A model generated the notes under the pieces. It was given only the letters and a program-made list of their open reading frames with translations, was not told where the DNA came from and made no database searches. Below, in pieces: positions 56,837 through 64,000 of a DNA stretch of 64,000 nucleotides. Numbering within the stretch: the stretch's first letter is position 1; every line of letters begins with the position of its first letter. Position numbers and translations under genes: made by a program. The stretch is from DATCJA01 sp963814955 (GTDB lineage Bacteria > Acidobacteriota > Vicinamibacteria > Vicinamibacterales > UBA2999), in assembly GCA_963814955.1 (NCBI GenBank), contig CAWFEX010000014.1, positions 62,001-126,000 of the forward strand, in the 5' to 3' direction.

Positions 56837-57969
56837 GTATCCGAGTGCTCGCGATTGTGGAGATACCACAGCAGGCTGCGTCGGAGACCCTCGTCGAGGT
56901 AAATGTCTGGAGAGAAACCGAGCTCGCGTCGTGCCTTGCTGATGTCAGGACACCGCCGCCGAGGGTTGTCGGTGAGATAGTGATCGTCGGCGCTACGGCG
57001 TCGGATCACACGCCCCGAATACCCGAGAGTGGCGGCAGCGATCGCCGAAACCCTGGACGCCAGCTCATCAATTGAGATTTCCGGACTGTCGCAGCCAATG
57101 TTGTAAGCCTCGCCGCGACGGCCCTGAACCAATGCCTTGACATATCCGGTAACCGCGTCGGCGATATAACAGAACGTCCGCGTGGCCGACCCGTCCGAAT
57201 ACAAGACCATGTCGCGATCTTCGAAAATATCGCGGGCCAAATCGGGTATGACCCGCTGGTCGGTGATTCTCAATCCTGGCCCGTAGTTGTTGAAGGGTCG
57301 AACAATCGTCACCGGAAGCTCATACTGCTGCGCGAAGTTGACGCACAGCGTCTCACCAAAACGCTTCGACTCGTCGTAGCATGCGCGCGGACCCGTCGAC
57401 GAGACCCGTCCGGGGTACGACTCTGGTGTCGGGATGGCATCCGGCTCGGGATCGCCGTAAATTTCGCTGCTGGAGAAGAATAGGAAGCCTTCGATCGCAT
57501 GCCCACGGTCGCGCTGCTGCCGGCTCCGCTCGAGAAGGAGTCGAACGCCTGCGACATTGGCGTCCATGGTGAGGATGGGATAGCGGCGATACACGGAGGG
57601 CGACGCTATCGATGCCGCGTGCAGCACGTAGTGAAAGTCGCCAAGCTGATCAGGCAGCGGCGTCGTAACATCGTGCAACGCGACGCGCAGCGACTCTCCC
57701 GCAACCTCCGCCATCCACGGCGGGACGCCGCGAACATAGTTGTCGGCGACGGTCAGCTGAATTCGATCGCCGGGCTTCACACGACGGTTCCATCCGAGCA
57801 GCACCTGAATGAGGTAATAGCCCACAAAGCCCGCGCCGCCGGTCAGCAGCACAGCGCGACCCGACATCTTCGCAAGCACGTCGGAAAGCCTGGCACAGCA
57901 GTAGTCGATGTCCTCGTCGACGACGCCGGCAGCCGCAGCCGAAACGCCGGTCGAGGAAGCGATCGTCAC
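56833..57969 (-). CDS. NAD-dependent nucleotide-sugar epimerase/decarboxylase, UXS-like
   Basis: 378 residues. NAD loop VLLTGGAGFVGYYLIQVLLG near residue 40, FHYVLHAASIASPSVYRRYP, FLFFSSSEIYGDPEPDAIPT, catalytic GPRACYDESKRFGETLCVNF (YxxxK), VRPFNNYGPGLRITDQRVIP and TFCYIADAVTGYVKALVQG. The GPRACYDE and NNYGPG blocks resemble UDP-glucuronate decarboxylases and related epimerases. Next to a UDP-sugar dehydrogenase that would suit UDP-xylose formation, but it also follows a cytidylyltransferase, so a CDP-sugar is possible. The GTG start at 57969 overlaps the stop of the cytidylyltransferase (GTGA), which decides the start. Confidence 0.8.
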   Translation of the reverse strand: MTIASSTGVSAAAAGVVDEDIDYCCARLSDVLAKMSGRAVLLTGGAGFVGYYLIQVLLGWNRRVKPGDRIQLTVADNYVRGVPPWMAEVAGESLRVALHDVTTPLPDQLGDFHYVLHAASIASPSVYRRYPILTMDANVAGVRLLLERSRQQRDRGHAIEGFLFFSSSEIYGDPEPDAIPTPESYPGRVSSTGPRACYDESKRFGETLCVNFAQQYELPVTIVRPFNNYGPGLRITDQRVIPDLARDIFEDRDMVLYSDGSATRTFCYIADAVTGYVKALVQGRRGEAYNIGCDSPEISIDELASRVSAIAAATLGYSGRVIRRRSADDHYLTDNPRRRCPDISKARRELGFSPDIYLDEGLRRSLLWYLHNREHSDT

Positions 57970-58823
57970 GTAGGCACCCCTTCTTCGTGTTCGTCCGCCG
58001 TGTATGCTCCGGATCGCTCCGCAGCCGCGCGATCGGCGTCCACCGGGTCGCTCCAGACCTTCCATGGCGCCTTGCCAGACGCCCACAACTCTTCCAACAC
58101 CATCCTGTCGCGCAACGTGTCCATGGGATGCCAGAAGCCCGGGTGCTTGTACGCAGCGAGGCCCCCGTCCTCGGCGAGCCGCTGAAGCGGCCCCTTCTCC
58201 CACACCGTCGCGTCGTCGGTGATGTAGTCCAGCGCCTCAGGCTCCAACACAAAGAAACCGCCGTTGATCCACGCGCCGTCGCCCTCCGGCTTCTCCTGGA
58301 ACGCGTGCACCCGCGTCTGCGTGCGGCCGAGCGTCAGAACGCCGAATCGGCCCGGCGGCTGCGCCGCCACCAGGGTTGCCAGCGCCTTTTGGCTGCGGTG
58401 GAACTCGATGAGGTCGCGGATGTTGACGTTGCTGACGCCGTCGCCATACGTCACGCAGAAGGTGCCGTCTTTCACATAATCGGCAATCTTCTTGAGCCGC
58501 CCGCCCGTCATCGTCTTTTCGCCGGTTTCGACGACAGTAACGGTCCAGCTTTCGACGCCGTTCTTCAGCACTTCCAGCCGGTTGTTCTTCAAGTCGAAGC
58601 GGCAGTCGCAGTGACGCAGGAAATAATTCGCGAAGTATTCCTTGATGACGTAGCCCTTGTACCCGCAGCACACAATAAACTCATCAATGCCGTAGGTGGC
58701 GTAGATCTTCATGATGTGCCACAGAATCGGTCTGCCGCCGATTTCAATCATCGGCTTCGGTTTGACGATCGTTTCTTCGCTCAACCGTGAGCCAACTCCG
58801 CCGGCCAGAATGACAGCTTTCAT
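57966..58823 (-). CDS. rfbF: Glucose-1-phosphate cytidylyltransferase
   Basis: 285 residues. MKAVILAGGVGSRLSEETIV carries the nucleotidyltransferase loop, followed by KPKPMIEIGGRPILWHIMKI, DEFIVCCGYKGYVIKEYFAN, VTVVETGEKTMTGGRLKKI and CVTYGDGVSNVNIRDLIEFH (metal-binding Asp), INGGFFVLEPEALDYITDD and KHPGFWHPMDTLRDRMVLEE. The TGEKTMTGGRLK block is diagnostic of RfbF/DdhA, which makes CDP-glucose from CTP and glucose-1-phosphate. It is the first gene of the cassette and begins the CDP-sugar branch. No obvious CDP-glucose 4,6-dehydratase (RfbG) is present in the window. Confidence 0.92.
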   Translation of the reverse strand: MKAVILAGGVGSRLSEETIVKPKPMIEIGGRPILWHIMKIYATYGIDEFIVCCGYKGYVIKEYFANYFLRHCDCRFDLKNNRLEVLKNGVESWTVTVVETGEKTMTGGRLKKIADYVKDGTFCVTYGDGVSNVNIRDLIEFHRSQKALATLVAAQPPGRFGVLTLGRTQTRVHAFQEKPEGDGAWINGGFFVLEPEALDYITDDATVWEKGPLQRLAEDGGLAAYKHPGFWHPMDTLRDRMVLEELWASGKAPWKVWSDPVDADRAAAERSGAYTADEHEEGVPT

Positions 58824-59172
58824 ATTGTCGTGTTCCGCATCGCGCGCGTATAGAACCCGGTCACCAAAGGACGCGCGCCTTTATCGCCCGTGTGGATACA
58901 GCTCCGCCCTCTCACTCACATTTCCGGGCGAAAACTACAACCGTCCGCGCGCCCGTCATGCAGAGGTTCTAAACTCGTGCGCGCGGGTGCCGCTGCAGCA
59001 AAACGCCTTCCATTCGGGTCGCGCGAGCAATCTACTGACAAATAAAGGAGTTATCGCCAGACGAAACCGTTAGAGCTGCAAGGATCGGGGACGTCCGTGC
59101 TTGTTTTTGCCTGAGCTGGCGGGTTATATGCGTCCGTTCAGCGGTCGCGGCGTGTATATTTGCGCCAATACC
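58824..59172. other. Divergent intergenic region of about 350 bases
   Basis: Between rfbF (minus) and a secreted protein gene (plus). It should contain the promoter of the nucleotide-sugar cassette and that of the secreted protein. I saw no gene, riboswitch or clear box. Upstream frames of the plus-strand gene in this stretch look untranslated. Confidence 0.4.
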
Positions 59173-59655
59173 ATGAGGATTCGCATACCGTCGACGGCAC
59201 TGTTCATCTGCCTGCTTTCGATGAGCGCGGCGGCGGCGCAGGACGGACTGCGTAGTGGATCACCTTCCGAGCGCACGTCGGAGTCCAGCTCGAGCGTTGC
59301 CGAAGGACGCGATTTGTTCCGCGTGCCGCCGGATTTCTACACTCGGCCGCCAGACTCGGGACCGTCGCGTTTATTCTTCCCGTATTTCCTTCCGGCGCCG
59401 GTGCCAGCTCCAGATTGGTATTTTCATCAGTCTGGACGCATCCCGGTGCCGCTCGCCGAGAAGCCGAACCGAGCGCGCGAGGATCTTCCCGAGGCGACAG
59501 TTCTTCCAAGCCCGACTGTTGCGCCGCTCTTGCCGGGAAGGCCGAAGACTTTCTATGTAATTCCTGGTTGCTATGCGGGTGACAAACCGCCGGAGCCTGA
59601 ATGGCTGCCCGAAGGGTGTGACCGGTCCCGAATCAGAGCCATTCCGCCGCGTTAG
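59173..59655 (+). CDS. Small secreted proline-rich hypothetical protein
   Basis: About 160 residues from MRIRIPSTALFICLLSMSAA, a clear signal peptide with cleavage near AAAAQDG. The mature part is rich in Pro, with FRVPPDFYTRPPDSGPSRLF, PYFLPAPVPAPDWYFHQSG and two Cys near the C-terminus (PGCYAGDKPP and EGCDRSRIR) that could form a disulphide. No family recognised. The ATG at 59173 was chosen because the signal peptide begins there; an upstream ATG at 59101 lacks any signal. Confidence 0.6.
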   Translation: MRIRIPSTALFICLLSMSAAAAQDGLRSGSPSERTSESSSSVAEGRDLFRVPPDFYTRPPDSGPSRLFFPYFLPAPVPAPDWYFHQSGRIPVPLAEKPNRAREDLPEATVLPSPTVAPLLPGRPKTFYVIPGCYAGDKPPEPEWLPEGCDRSRIRAIPPR

Positions 59656-59673
59656 ACCTTTCGTAACGCCGCA

Positions 59674-59694
59674 GGCGGCAGGGCGGAAGCCGCC
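59674..59694. terminator. Possible hairpin between convergent genes
   Basis: GGCGGC and GCCGCC separated by nine bases form a short GC stem between the convergent genes ending at 59655 and 59811. No T-run follows on either side, so it is only a weak terminator candidate. Confidence 0.25.
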
Positions 59695-59810
59695 CAAGGT
59701 AGACGCGGTTATGCGAAGGCTGTTCATGACCGCGTGAACGACGACTTCGCTGTCGGGCGGTCGTTCGCTCGCGCGTAGTCGGAACCTTGTAACGTGACTC
59801 GACCCTTGGT

Positions 59811-60756
59811 CTAGCTCCCGTTCCTAAAACTCCGGCGGTCCTTCACTGTCACCGTCGTCGTGCACGCACCCGACACACCTGCGGCGTTTGTGGCCCTGCA
59901 CGAGACGGTTGTATTTCCAAGCGGGAACAGAGACCCTGATTTCGGCTCGCAGCTTACCGTGACAGGGACGGTCCCGTCGCTGAACACCGGATTTGGGAAC
60001 AACACCTTCTCTTTTCCACTCTGCCCCGATTCTGTGACAGGTGCAATCTGTGGGCACGTGAGGGTCGGGAGAGCAGGGTTCGGCTGCGTGCCGGATGATG
60101 ATTCTGGCTCGGGTGCCAATTCTGGCTCCGGTGCGGGCGCTGGCTCGGGTGCGGGCGCTGGCTCGGGTGCGGGCGCTGGCTCGGGCGCGGGTGCCGGAGC
60201 CGGCGCAGGCTGACTGGGCGCCGCCACCACCACGGTCGACGAACACGACGCCTTCTGCGCTGTGGCATCGACGGCGTTGCATGTGAACGAGGTCGTTCCC
60301 ACGGCAAACAGTGAGCCTGATTTCGGCGAGCAGCTTGTCGAGATCGGCGTCACTCCGCCGGTGACCGTGGGAGTCAACGTCACCGACATCGGGTTCCCAT
60401 CGGGTGACGTCAACACTGGCGAGGGACATGAGATCGCAAGGGTCGGAGCTGATACCCGACCAGAGACTTCGGGCGACGGTGGGCCGTTCGTGCCGCCCTT
60501 GTCGTAGGACTGTACAACGAAGTAGTACGTCGTCCCTTCGGTCAACCCGGTGATACTGACCGAAGTCACATAACCGGCCTTGACCGTTGTCGAGTATTTG
60601 CCTGATTGCGTACCCGTACGAGACCAGGTACCCCGCCACGTTGGTGGAAGGGCTGTGATTCCACGTGAGCTTCACTGACGCGGCTTCGACGTGTTGTCCC
60701 AAGCCAAGCATCGCAAGAGTGACGATGCAGGCAATGTGCAGTTTGTGCGAAGCCAT
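59811..60756 (-). pseudogene. Secreted FN3/HYR-domain protein, one frameshift near 60610
   Basis: From the ATG at 60756 (MASHKLHIACIVTLAMLGLG) a signal peptide leads to VKLTWNHSPSTNVAGYLVSY, the start of a fibronectin type III domain. At about 60610 an extra G in a GGG run breaks the frame; the reading then goes TQSGKYSTTVKAGYVTSVSI and LTEGTTYYFVVQSYDKGGTN, completing the FN3 domain. Two HYR-like domains follow, each with SCSPKSGSLFAVGTTSFTC or SCEPKSGSLFPLGNTTVSC, separated by a PAPEP linker. About 315 residues when rejoined. Probably a secreted binding or adhesion protein. Confidence 0.65.
60123..60200 (-). repeat. 18-base tandem repeat coding for a Pro/Glu linker
   Basis: Three to four copies of an 18-base unit (plus-strand form GGGTGCGGGCGCTGGCTC) encode the APAPEP repeats in the FN3/HYR protein. 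It is a tandem coding repeat prone to copy-number change, not a CRISPR array. Confidence 0.7.
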
Positions 60757-61055
60757 CGCGCGCCTGCAGGGCAATGAAAATGCCGCTGTCGAAGGCGACG
60801 AAGCGAGCAAGGAGAAACATCGCTTGAAGAAGAACTTAGCGGACTAGCGCCACGTTCAACCAGTACGAGGGCGGCGGAAATCTATCACACGTTTGTTTGC
60901 CGACTTACAGGAAGGAACAATTGCGGCGTCGCTAGATTGCTGCTCGGATGGCGTTGTGGTGAAACGATTGCCCTCGCCGCCAAGGACACGCGATTGGACA
61001 GGTACTTCACAGAAGTGCCACGAACCGCTCACGCCTATGGGAAAAAACATCTGGG

Positions 61056-62414
61056 CTAGGCCAAGCGCTGCCCTCGCGTTTCCCGGGCGAACAGAAGCGT
61101 GACGGGCCCAAGCAGATACACAAGACTCAAGACGCTGATCGCCTGCTCGAAGGAACCCGTATACAGCACGACGACACCGGTCAAAAATGGGCCCGCGGCC
61201 GACACGATGCGGCCGATGTTGAAACAGAAGCCTGCGCCGGTGGTCCGCAGCCGCGTGGGGTACAACTCCGGCAGGTAGATTGGAAACCCCGCATAAATGC
61301 CGAGCGTGAAGAATCCCAGTACGGGCAGCAGGAAGAGCATCTGCGTAAGCGTCCATGGAATCAGGAAAATGAATGGCGCCGATAGCGCGCCTCCCACGAA
61401 AAAGAATGCGAACGCGGGTTTGCGCCCCCATCGATCCGCGAGTGCGGCCACGAGCGCGTACCCTGGTAATGATCCCAGCGTGAGAATCATGATTGCGTAG
61501 CTCACGTAGGAATTGGCGTTACTGCCTGACGCGACCGATGGATCGGCGGCGATTCTGTTCTGGATGAGCGCCGGCACCCACGCAGAGACCCCCCAGAACC
61601 CAAAATTCGCGATCGTGGCCATCGCCGATCCGACGATTGTGTCGCGCCGGAGCTGGTGCCCGAAGATCTCGGCCAGCGTCAGACCGTGTGGCGTCTGTGA
61701 CCCTGGAATGCTCGATGTCTGCAGCCACCGCTCGGACTCTTTCATCTGCTTGCGGAGGAAGAACACGAGAAGAGCGGGAAGTGCGCCGACCAGAAAGACA
61801 AGCCGCCAGCTGTAGCTGCCGACGAGGAGGTAGATGCATGCCGCGGCGAAATAACCGGTTCCGGCCGCTGTCTGAAGAATCGCCGCACCTTTTGCCCGCG
61901 CGCGCTCGGGCCACGTCTCGGCGAGCAGCGCGGCTCCGGCCGCCCATTCGCCACCGACGCCAAGACCGGTGAGAAATCGATATACCCCCAGCTCCCACCA
62001 CGACCCGGAGACCGCCGCCAGGCCGGTGAAGAGCGCATAGATCAGAATCGTGAGCATCAGCGTGGTCTTTCGTCCCAGGTAGTCCGCGGCCACACCGAAT
62101 GCGATGCCTCCCAGCGCCCACCCGGCGAGAAAGATCGAGAAGATCAGGCCACCGTACCAGCCGATGTTCTGCACCGAGCCCTGTGTACCGAGGAGATCCC
62201 TGAGCGCCGGCCCCATGACCATCGTGTAGAGCGTCGAGTCCATCAGGTCGAACATGAACCCGAGCCATGTCATCAGCAGAATGGTCCACTGGTAGCGCGT
62301 AATGTCTTTCCACCACGGCACAGCGGACGCCGCCGCGAATTGGAGCGCCGAGGATTCGAGAGAAGCTGACGCTGGATCGAACTGGGTCACGCGCGTATTT
62401 GACACTATTTCCAC
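61056..62414 (-). CDS. MFS transporter, sugar-porter/aromatic-acid type
   Basis: 452 residues with twelve hydrophobic segments. Landmarks: WLGFMFDLMDSTLYTMVMGP in helix 1, ALGGIAFGVAADYLGRKTTL (the A-loop GxxxDxxGRRx type) near residue 110, YRFLTGLGVGGEWAAGAALL near residue 150, ERARAKGAAILQTAAGTGYF, ALADRWGRKPAFAFFF in the second half and YLPELYPTRLRTTGAGFCFN near residue 385. The pattern is that of the sialate/aromatic acid and sugar-porter group. The substrate cannot be read. It stands apart from the glycan locus. Confidence 0.85.
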   Translation of the reverse strand: MEIVSNTRVTQFDPASASLESSALQFAAASAVPWWKDITRYQWTILLMTWLGFMFDLMDSTLYTMVMGPALRDLLGTQGSVQNIGWYGGLIFSIFLAGWALGGIAFGVAADYLGRKTTLMLTILIYALFTGLAAVSGSWWELGVYRFLTGLGVGGEWAAGAALLAETWPERARAKGAAILQTAAGTGYFAAACIYLLVGSYSWRLVFLVGALPALLVFFLRKQMKESERWLQTSSIPGSQTPHGLTLAEIFGHQLRRDTIVGSAMATIANFGFWGVSAWVPALIQNRIAADPSVASGSNANSYVSYAIMILTLGSLPGYALVAALADRWGRKPAFAFFFVGGALSAPFIFLIPWTLTQMLFLLPVLGFFTLGIYAGFPIYLPELYPTRLRTTGAGFCFNIGRIVSAAGPFLTGVVVLYTGSFEQAISVLSLVYLLGPVTLLFARETRGQRLA

Positions 62415-62529
62415 TACCGAACAAGATGGGCTCGGGGATTCCCGGACAATTCAGAGTTGAGCCACCTCGTTTCTTCAGGATCCTCGAGGCCGTGCAGATG
62501 GCGGCGGAGTTGATGGCGCCGACGATTTT

Positions 62530-62556
62530 CATCGATGACGGGCCACAGAGGCACGG
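62530..62556. repeat. Low-complexity CACAGAGG-type motif
   Basis: The stretch contains CACAGAGGCACGGAGACACA followed by GAGG, that is, two CACAGAGG copies around a CACGGAGA variant. Similar CACAGAGxCACxGAG motifs turn up in intergenic DNA of many unrelated bacteria. It lies next to transposase debris. Confidence 0.4.
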
Positions 62557-62601
62557 AGACACAGAGGTTCGCGTGCGTGGTGTCCGGCTTTAGACCCTTT
62601 T

Positions 62602-62817
62602 TCATAACGCCGTAGAGACGCGGTAGCCGCAGTGGTGCACGAAGTTCGCGCACTCCTGCGGTGTGAAGAGCGTGATCGCGATGCGCACGAGCTCGACGAT
62701 CTGGTCGAATGTGCGCGGGCGCGCCGCGCGGAGAAAGGCCTTCAGTTTCGCGAAGGCGAGGATCGATTCGGAATCGGACCAGGTGCGCCACCCGAACTGG
62801 CGGACCGGAGTTCGCAT
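62602..62817 (-). pseudogene. IS630-family transposase C-terminal remnant
   Basis: The last 71 codons before a stop at 62602 read FAKLKAFLRAARPRTFDQIV and FTPQECANFVHHCGYRVSTA, the closing part of IS630-type DDE transposases (LKAFLR after the last catalytic Glu, then ECANFFRHCGY). The rest of the transposase is missing, as are recognisable terminal repeats. A dead insertion-sequence scar. Confidence 0.65.
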
Positions 62818-62905
62818 CGGTCGCGCCACCGAGGACAGAGTCACAGCGTTCATTCCGCCCGCACTTCTCGGACGCCAGACCGCTGGGCGTAGCTGGAGAA
62901 GGCGT

Positions 62906-63001
62906 GGCACAGTCGACGCAGATGGCAACGTGTACACCGCGGAGGGGCCTGGCTCGCGTCCCGCCGCAGGAGGCGGATTGACGAAATTCCTCAGACGATA
63001 G
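62906..63001 (+). pseudogene. C-terminal fragment of an NHL-repeat protein
   Basis: A short plus-strand frame reads VDADGNVYTAEGPGSRPAAG then GGLTKFLRR and a stop at 63001, the usual closing of NHL/six-bladed propeller proteins like the one on the opposite strand next to it. No start or upstream part is present. It is probably the remains of a second copy cut by rearrangement with the IS630 debris. Confidence 0.45.
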
Positions 63002-63038
63002 GTGCCTTCACCTAGCGCGTCTCCGGCCACACCGGGCC

Positions 63039-64000
63039 TTAATGCGGCGTCCTCACGCGCCCGACGCCCCTGAAGACGAACTTCTGCAGACGCTTTCCTT
63101 CCCACGTCTCTGTGGTGTAGAGGTTCCCCTTGGAATCGGTTGCGATGCTGTGGACGCCGAAGAACTGCCCTGGCTGACGGCCGCCTGTACCGAAGCTGGT
63201 GAGCACGTCGAGCGTGTCGCGACGCAGCACGTATACACGGTTGTTCATGCCGTCGCTGATGTAGAGGTACTGCTGCTGAGGATCGCGCGAGAAGGCCACG
63301 TCCCACACCGAGCCTGACGCCTTCGTGCCGCGCGCAATGAATACCTCCCGGACGAACGTGCCATCGGGCTTGAACACCTGGAGGCGGTCGCTATTGCGAT
63401 CGCACACGTACAACAGCCCGTCGTTGGAAAGCATGGCGCAGTGGACCGGGTTGCGGAACTGCTTCGCCGGCGGCGCCGCCGGGTCGTACGCCGGCACGGG
63501 CGTATCGTCCGGCTTGGTGCCGTACGCGCCCCAGAACCGCTTCATCTTGCCACTCGTCGCGTCGACGACCGCCACGCGCTTGTTGAGATATCCGTCGGCG
63601 AGGAAGGCTTCGTTCGCCTTCGGGTCGACGAAAATCTTCGCGATGCGGCCGAAGTTCTGCTGATCGTTGCTGCCTCCCGCGTAGGTCGGCTGCCCCTGCG
63701 GGTTTGGCGGGCCGCGGCGCGCGTCCGGGCGGCCGAACTGCTGCAGGAACTTGCCGTCCCTGGTGAACTTCACCAGGTGCGAGTCGCCTGGACCGTTGCC
63801 GCCGATCCAGACGTTGCCGACATGGTCGATGAAGATACCGTGGTTGGCGGTGGGCCAATCGTAGCCTTTCCCCGGCCCGCCCCAGGACCTGACGAGATTG
63901 CCGTTGGCGTCGAAGGCGAGCACCGGCGGTGCAGCGGCACAGCATTCGCCATTCTTCAGTTCCAGCGCCTTTTCGTTGTCGGCCAATGTGGCGGAGCCGC
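63039..64000 (-). CDS. NHL-repeat propeller protein, N-terminus beyond window edge
   Basis: The frame is open to the right edge, so the protein is cut at its N-terminus. About 320 residues are visible, with propeller blades: VLAFDANGNLVRSWGGPGKG, HGIFIDHVGNVWIGGNG, GYLNKRVAVVDATSGKMKRF, LLYVCDRNSDRLQVFKPDGT, YISDGMNNRVYVLRRDTLDV and HSIATDSKGNLYTTETWEGK. This is the six-bladed NHL type, as in peptidyl-hydroxyglycine lyase-like bacterial proteins. Likely secreted; function unknown. Confidence 0.8.
   Translation of the reverse strand, partial: GSATLADNEKALELKNGECCAAAPPVLAFDANGNLVRSWGGPGKGYDWPTANHGIFIDHVGNVWIGGNGPGDSHLVKFTRDGKFLQQFGRPDARRGPPNPQGQPTYAGGSNDQQNFGRIAKIFVDPKANEAFLADGYLNKRVAVVDATSGKMKRFWGAYGTKPDDTPVPAYDPAAPPAKQFRNPVHCAMLSNDGLLYVCDRNSDRLQVFKPDGTFVREVFIARGTKASGSVWDVAFSRDPQQQYLYISDGMNNRVYVLRRDTLDVLTSFGTGGRQPGQFFGVHSIATDSKGNLYTTETWEGKRLQKFVFRGVGRVRTPH

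Noticed and set aside
60123..60200. Regular 18-base repeats that could suggest a CRISPR-like array
   Set aside because: Tandem without spacers and in frame with a Pro/Glu linker of a secreted protein.

Overview
The window is GC-rich bacterial chromosome dominated by a cell-surface polysaccharide locus of roughly 50 kb, almost all of it on the minus strand. The protein styles (Ser/Thr kinase joined to a TolB-like propeller, NHL/SMP-30 propellers, YfhO-type membrane protein, HYR/FN3 secreted proteins, IS630 debris) fit a soil or freshwater acidobacterium, perhaps of the Vicinamibacteria. That is an inference from style, not a database result. No rRNA, tRNA or CRISPR array was seen.

Layout. 0-4.3 kb: a cut-off SMP-30 protein, an FmdB zinc ribbon, an internally deleted kinase/TolB protein and a YfhO-family protein. 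5.0-9.0 kb: the only substantial plus-strand run, a membrane nucleotide-sugar dehydratase, a GT2 and a methyltransferase. 9.2-13 kb: two more methyltransferases, a decayed unknown gene and a PP-loop protein. 13.3-47.2 kb (minus): glycosyltransferases, tailoring enzymes (two carbamoyltransferases, three asparagine-synthetase-like genes or remnants, a second PP-loop paralogue, a GMC oxidoreductase, an SGNH hydrolase, an aminotransferase), an ABC exporter (Wzm/Wzt), a phosphosugar transferase, an O-antigen-ligase-like gene and secreted lyase or hydrolase genes. 47.2-53.2 kb: VanZ, a fused Wzz/BY-kinase, an ExeA-like ATPase, a Wza-type export protein and an outer-membrane barrel. 53.5-58.8 kb: a nucleotide-sugar cassette (cytidylyltransferase, epimerase/decarboxylase, UDP-sugar dehydrogenase, RfbC-like epimerase, SAF-type oxidoreductase). 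59-64 kb: secreted proteins, an MFS transporter, IS630 and NHL remnants and a cut-off NHL protein.

How it could work (inference). The 53-59 kb cassette, the GDP-mannose-3,5-epimerase-like enzyme and the CapD-like dehydratase supply sugars. The phosphosugar transferase loads the first sugar on the lipid carrier, and the glycosyltransferases extend it. Carbamoyl, amide, methyl and perhaps acyl groups are then added. Export goes through the Wzm/Wzt transporter and/or a Wzy-like route with Wzz, Wza and the outer-membrane barrel. The secreted beta-helix, lyase-like and glycosidase-like proteins could trim the product.

Two things stand out. First, two paralogous PP-loop proteins with a GGxDS loop and a C-terminal four-cysteine motif occur here, one overlapping an asparagine-synthetase-like gene by 11 bases; I cannot assign them to a characterised function. 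Second, at least twelve genes are broken by one or more single-base frameshifts although their reading continues cleanly in another frame, which means either wholesale decay of an accessory locus or indel errors in the assembly.
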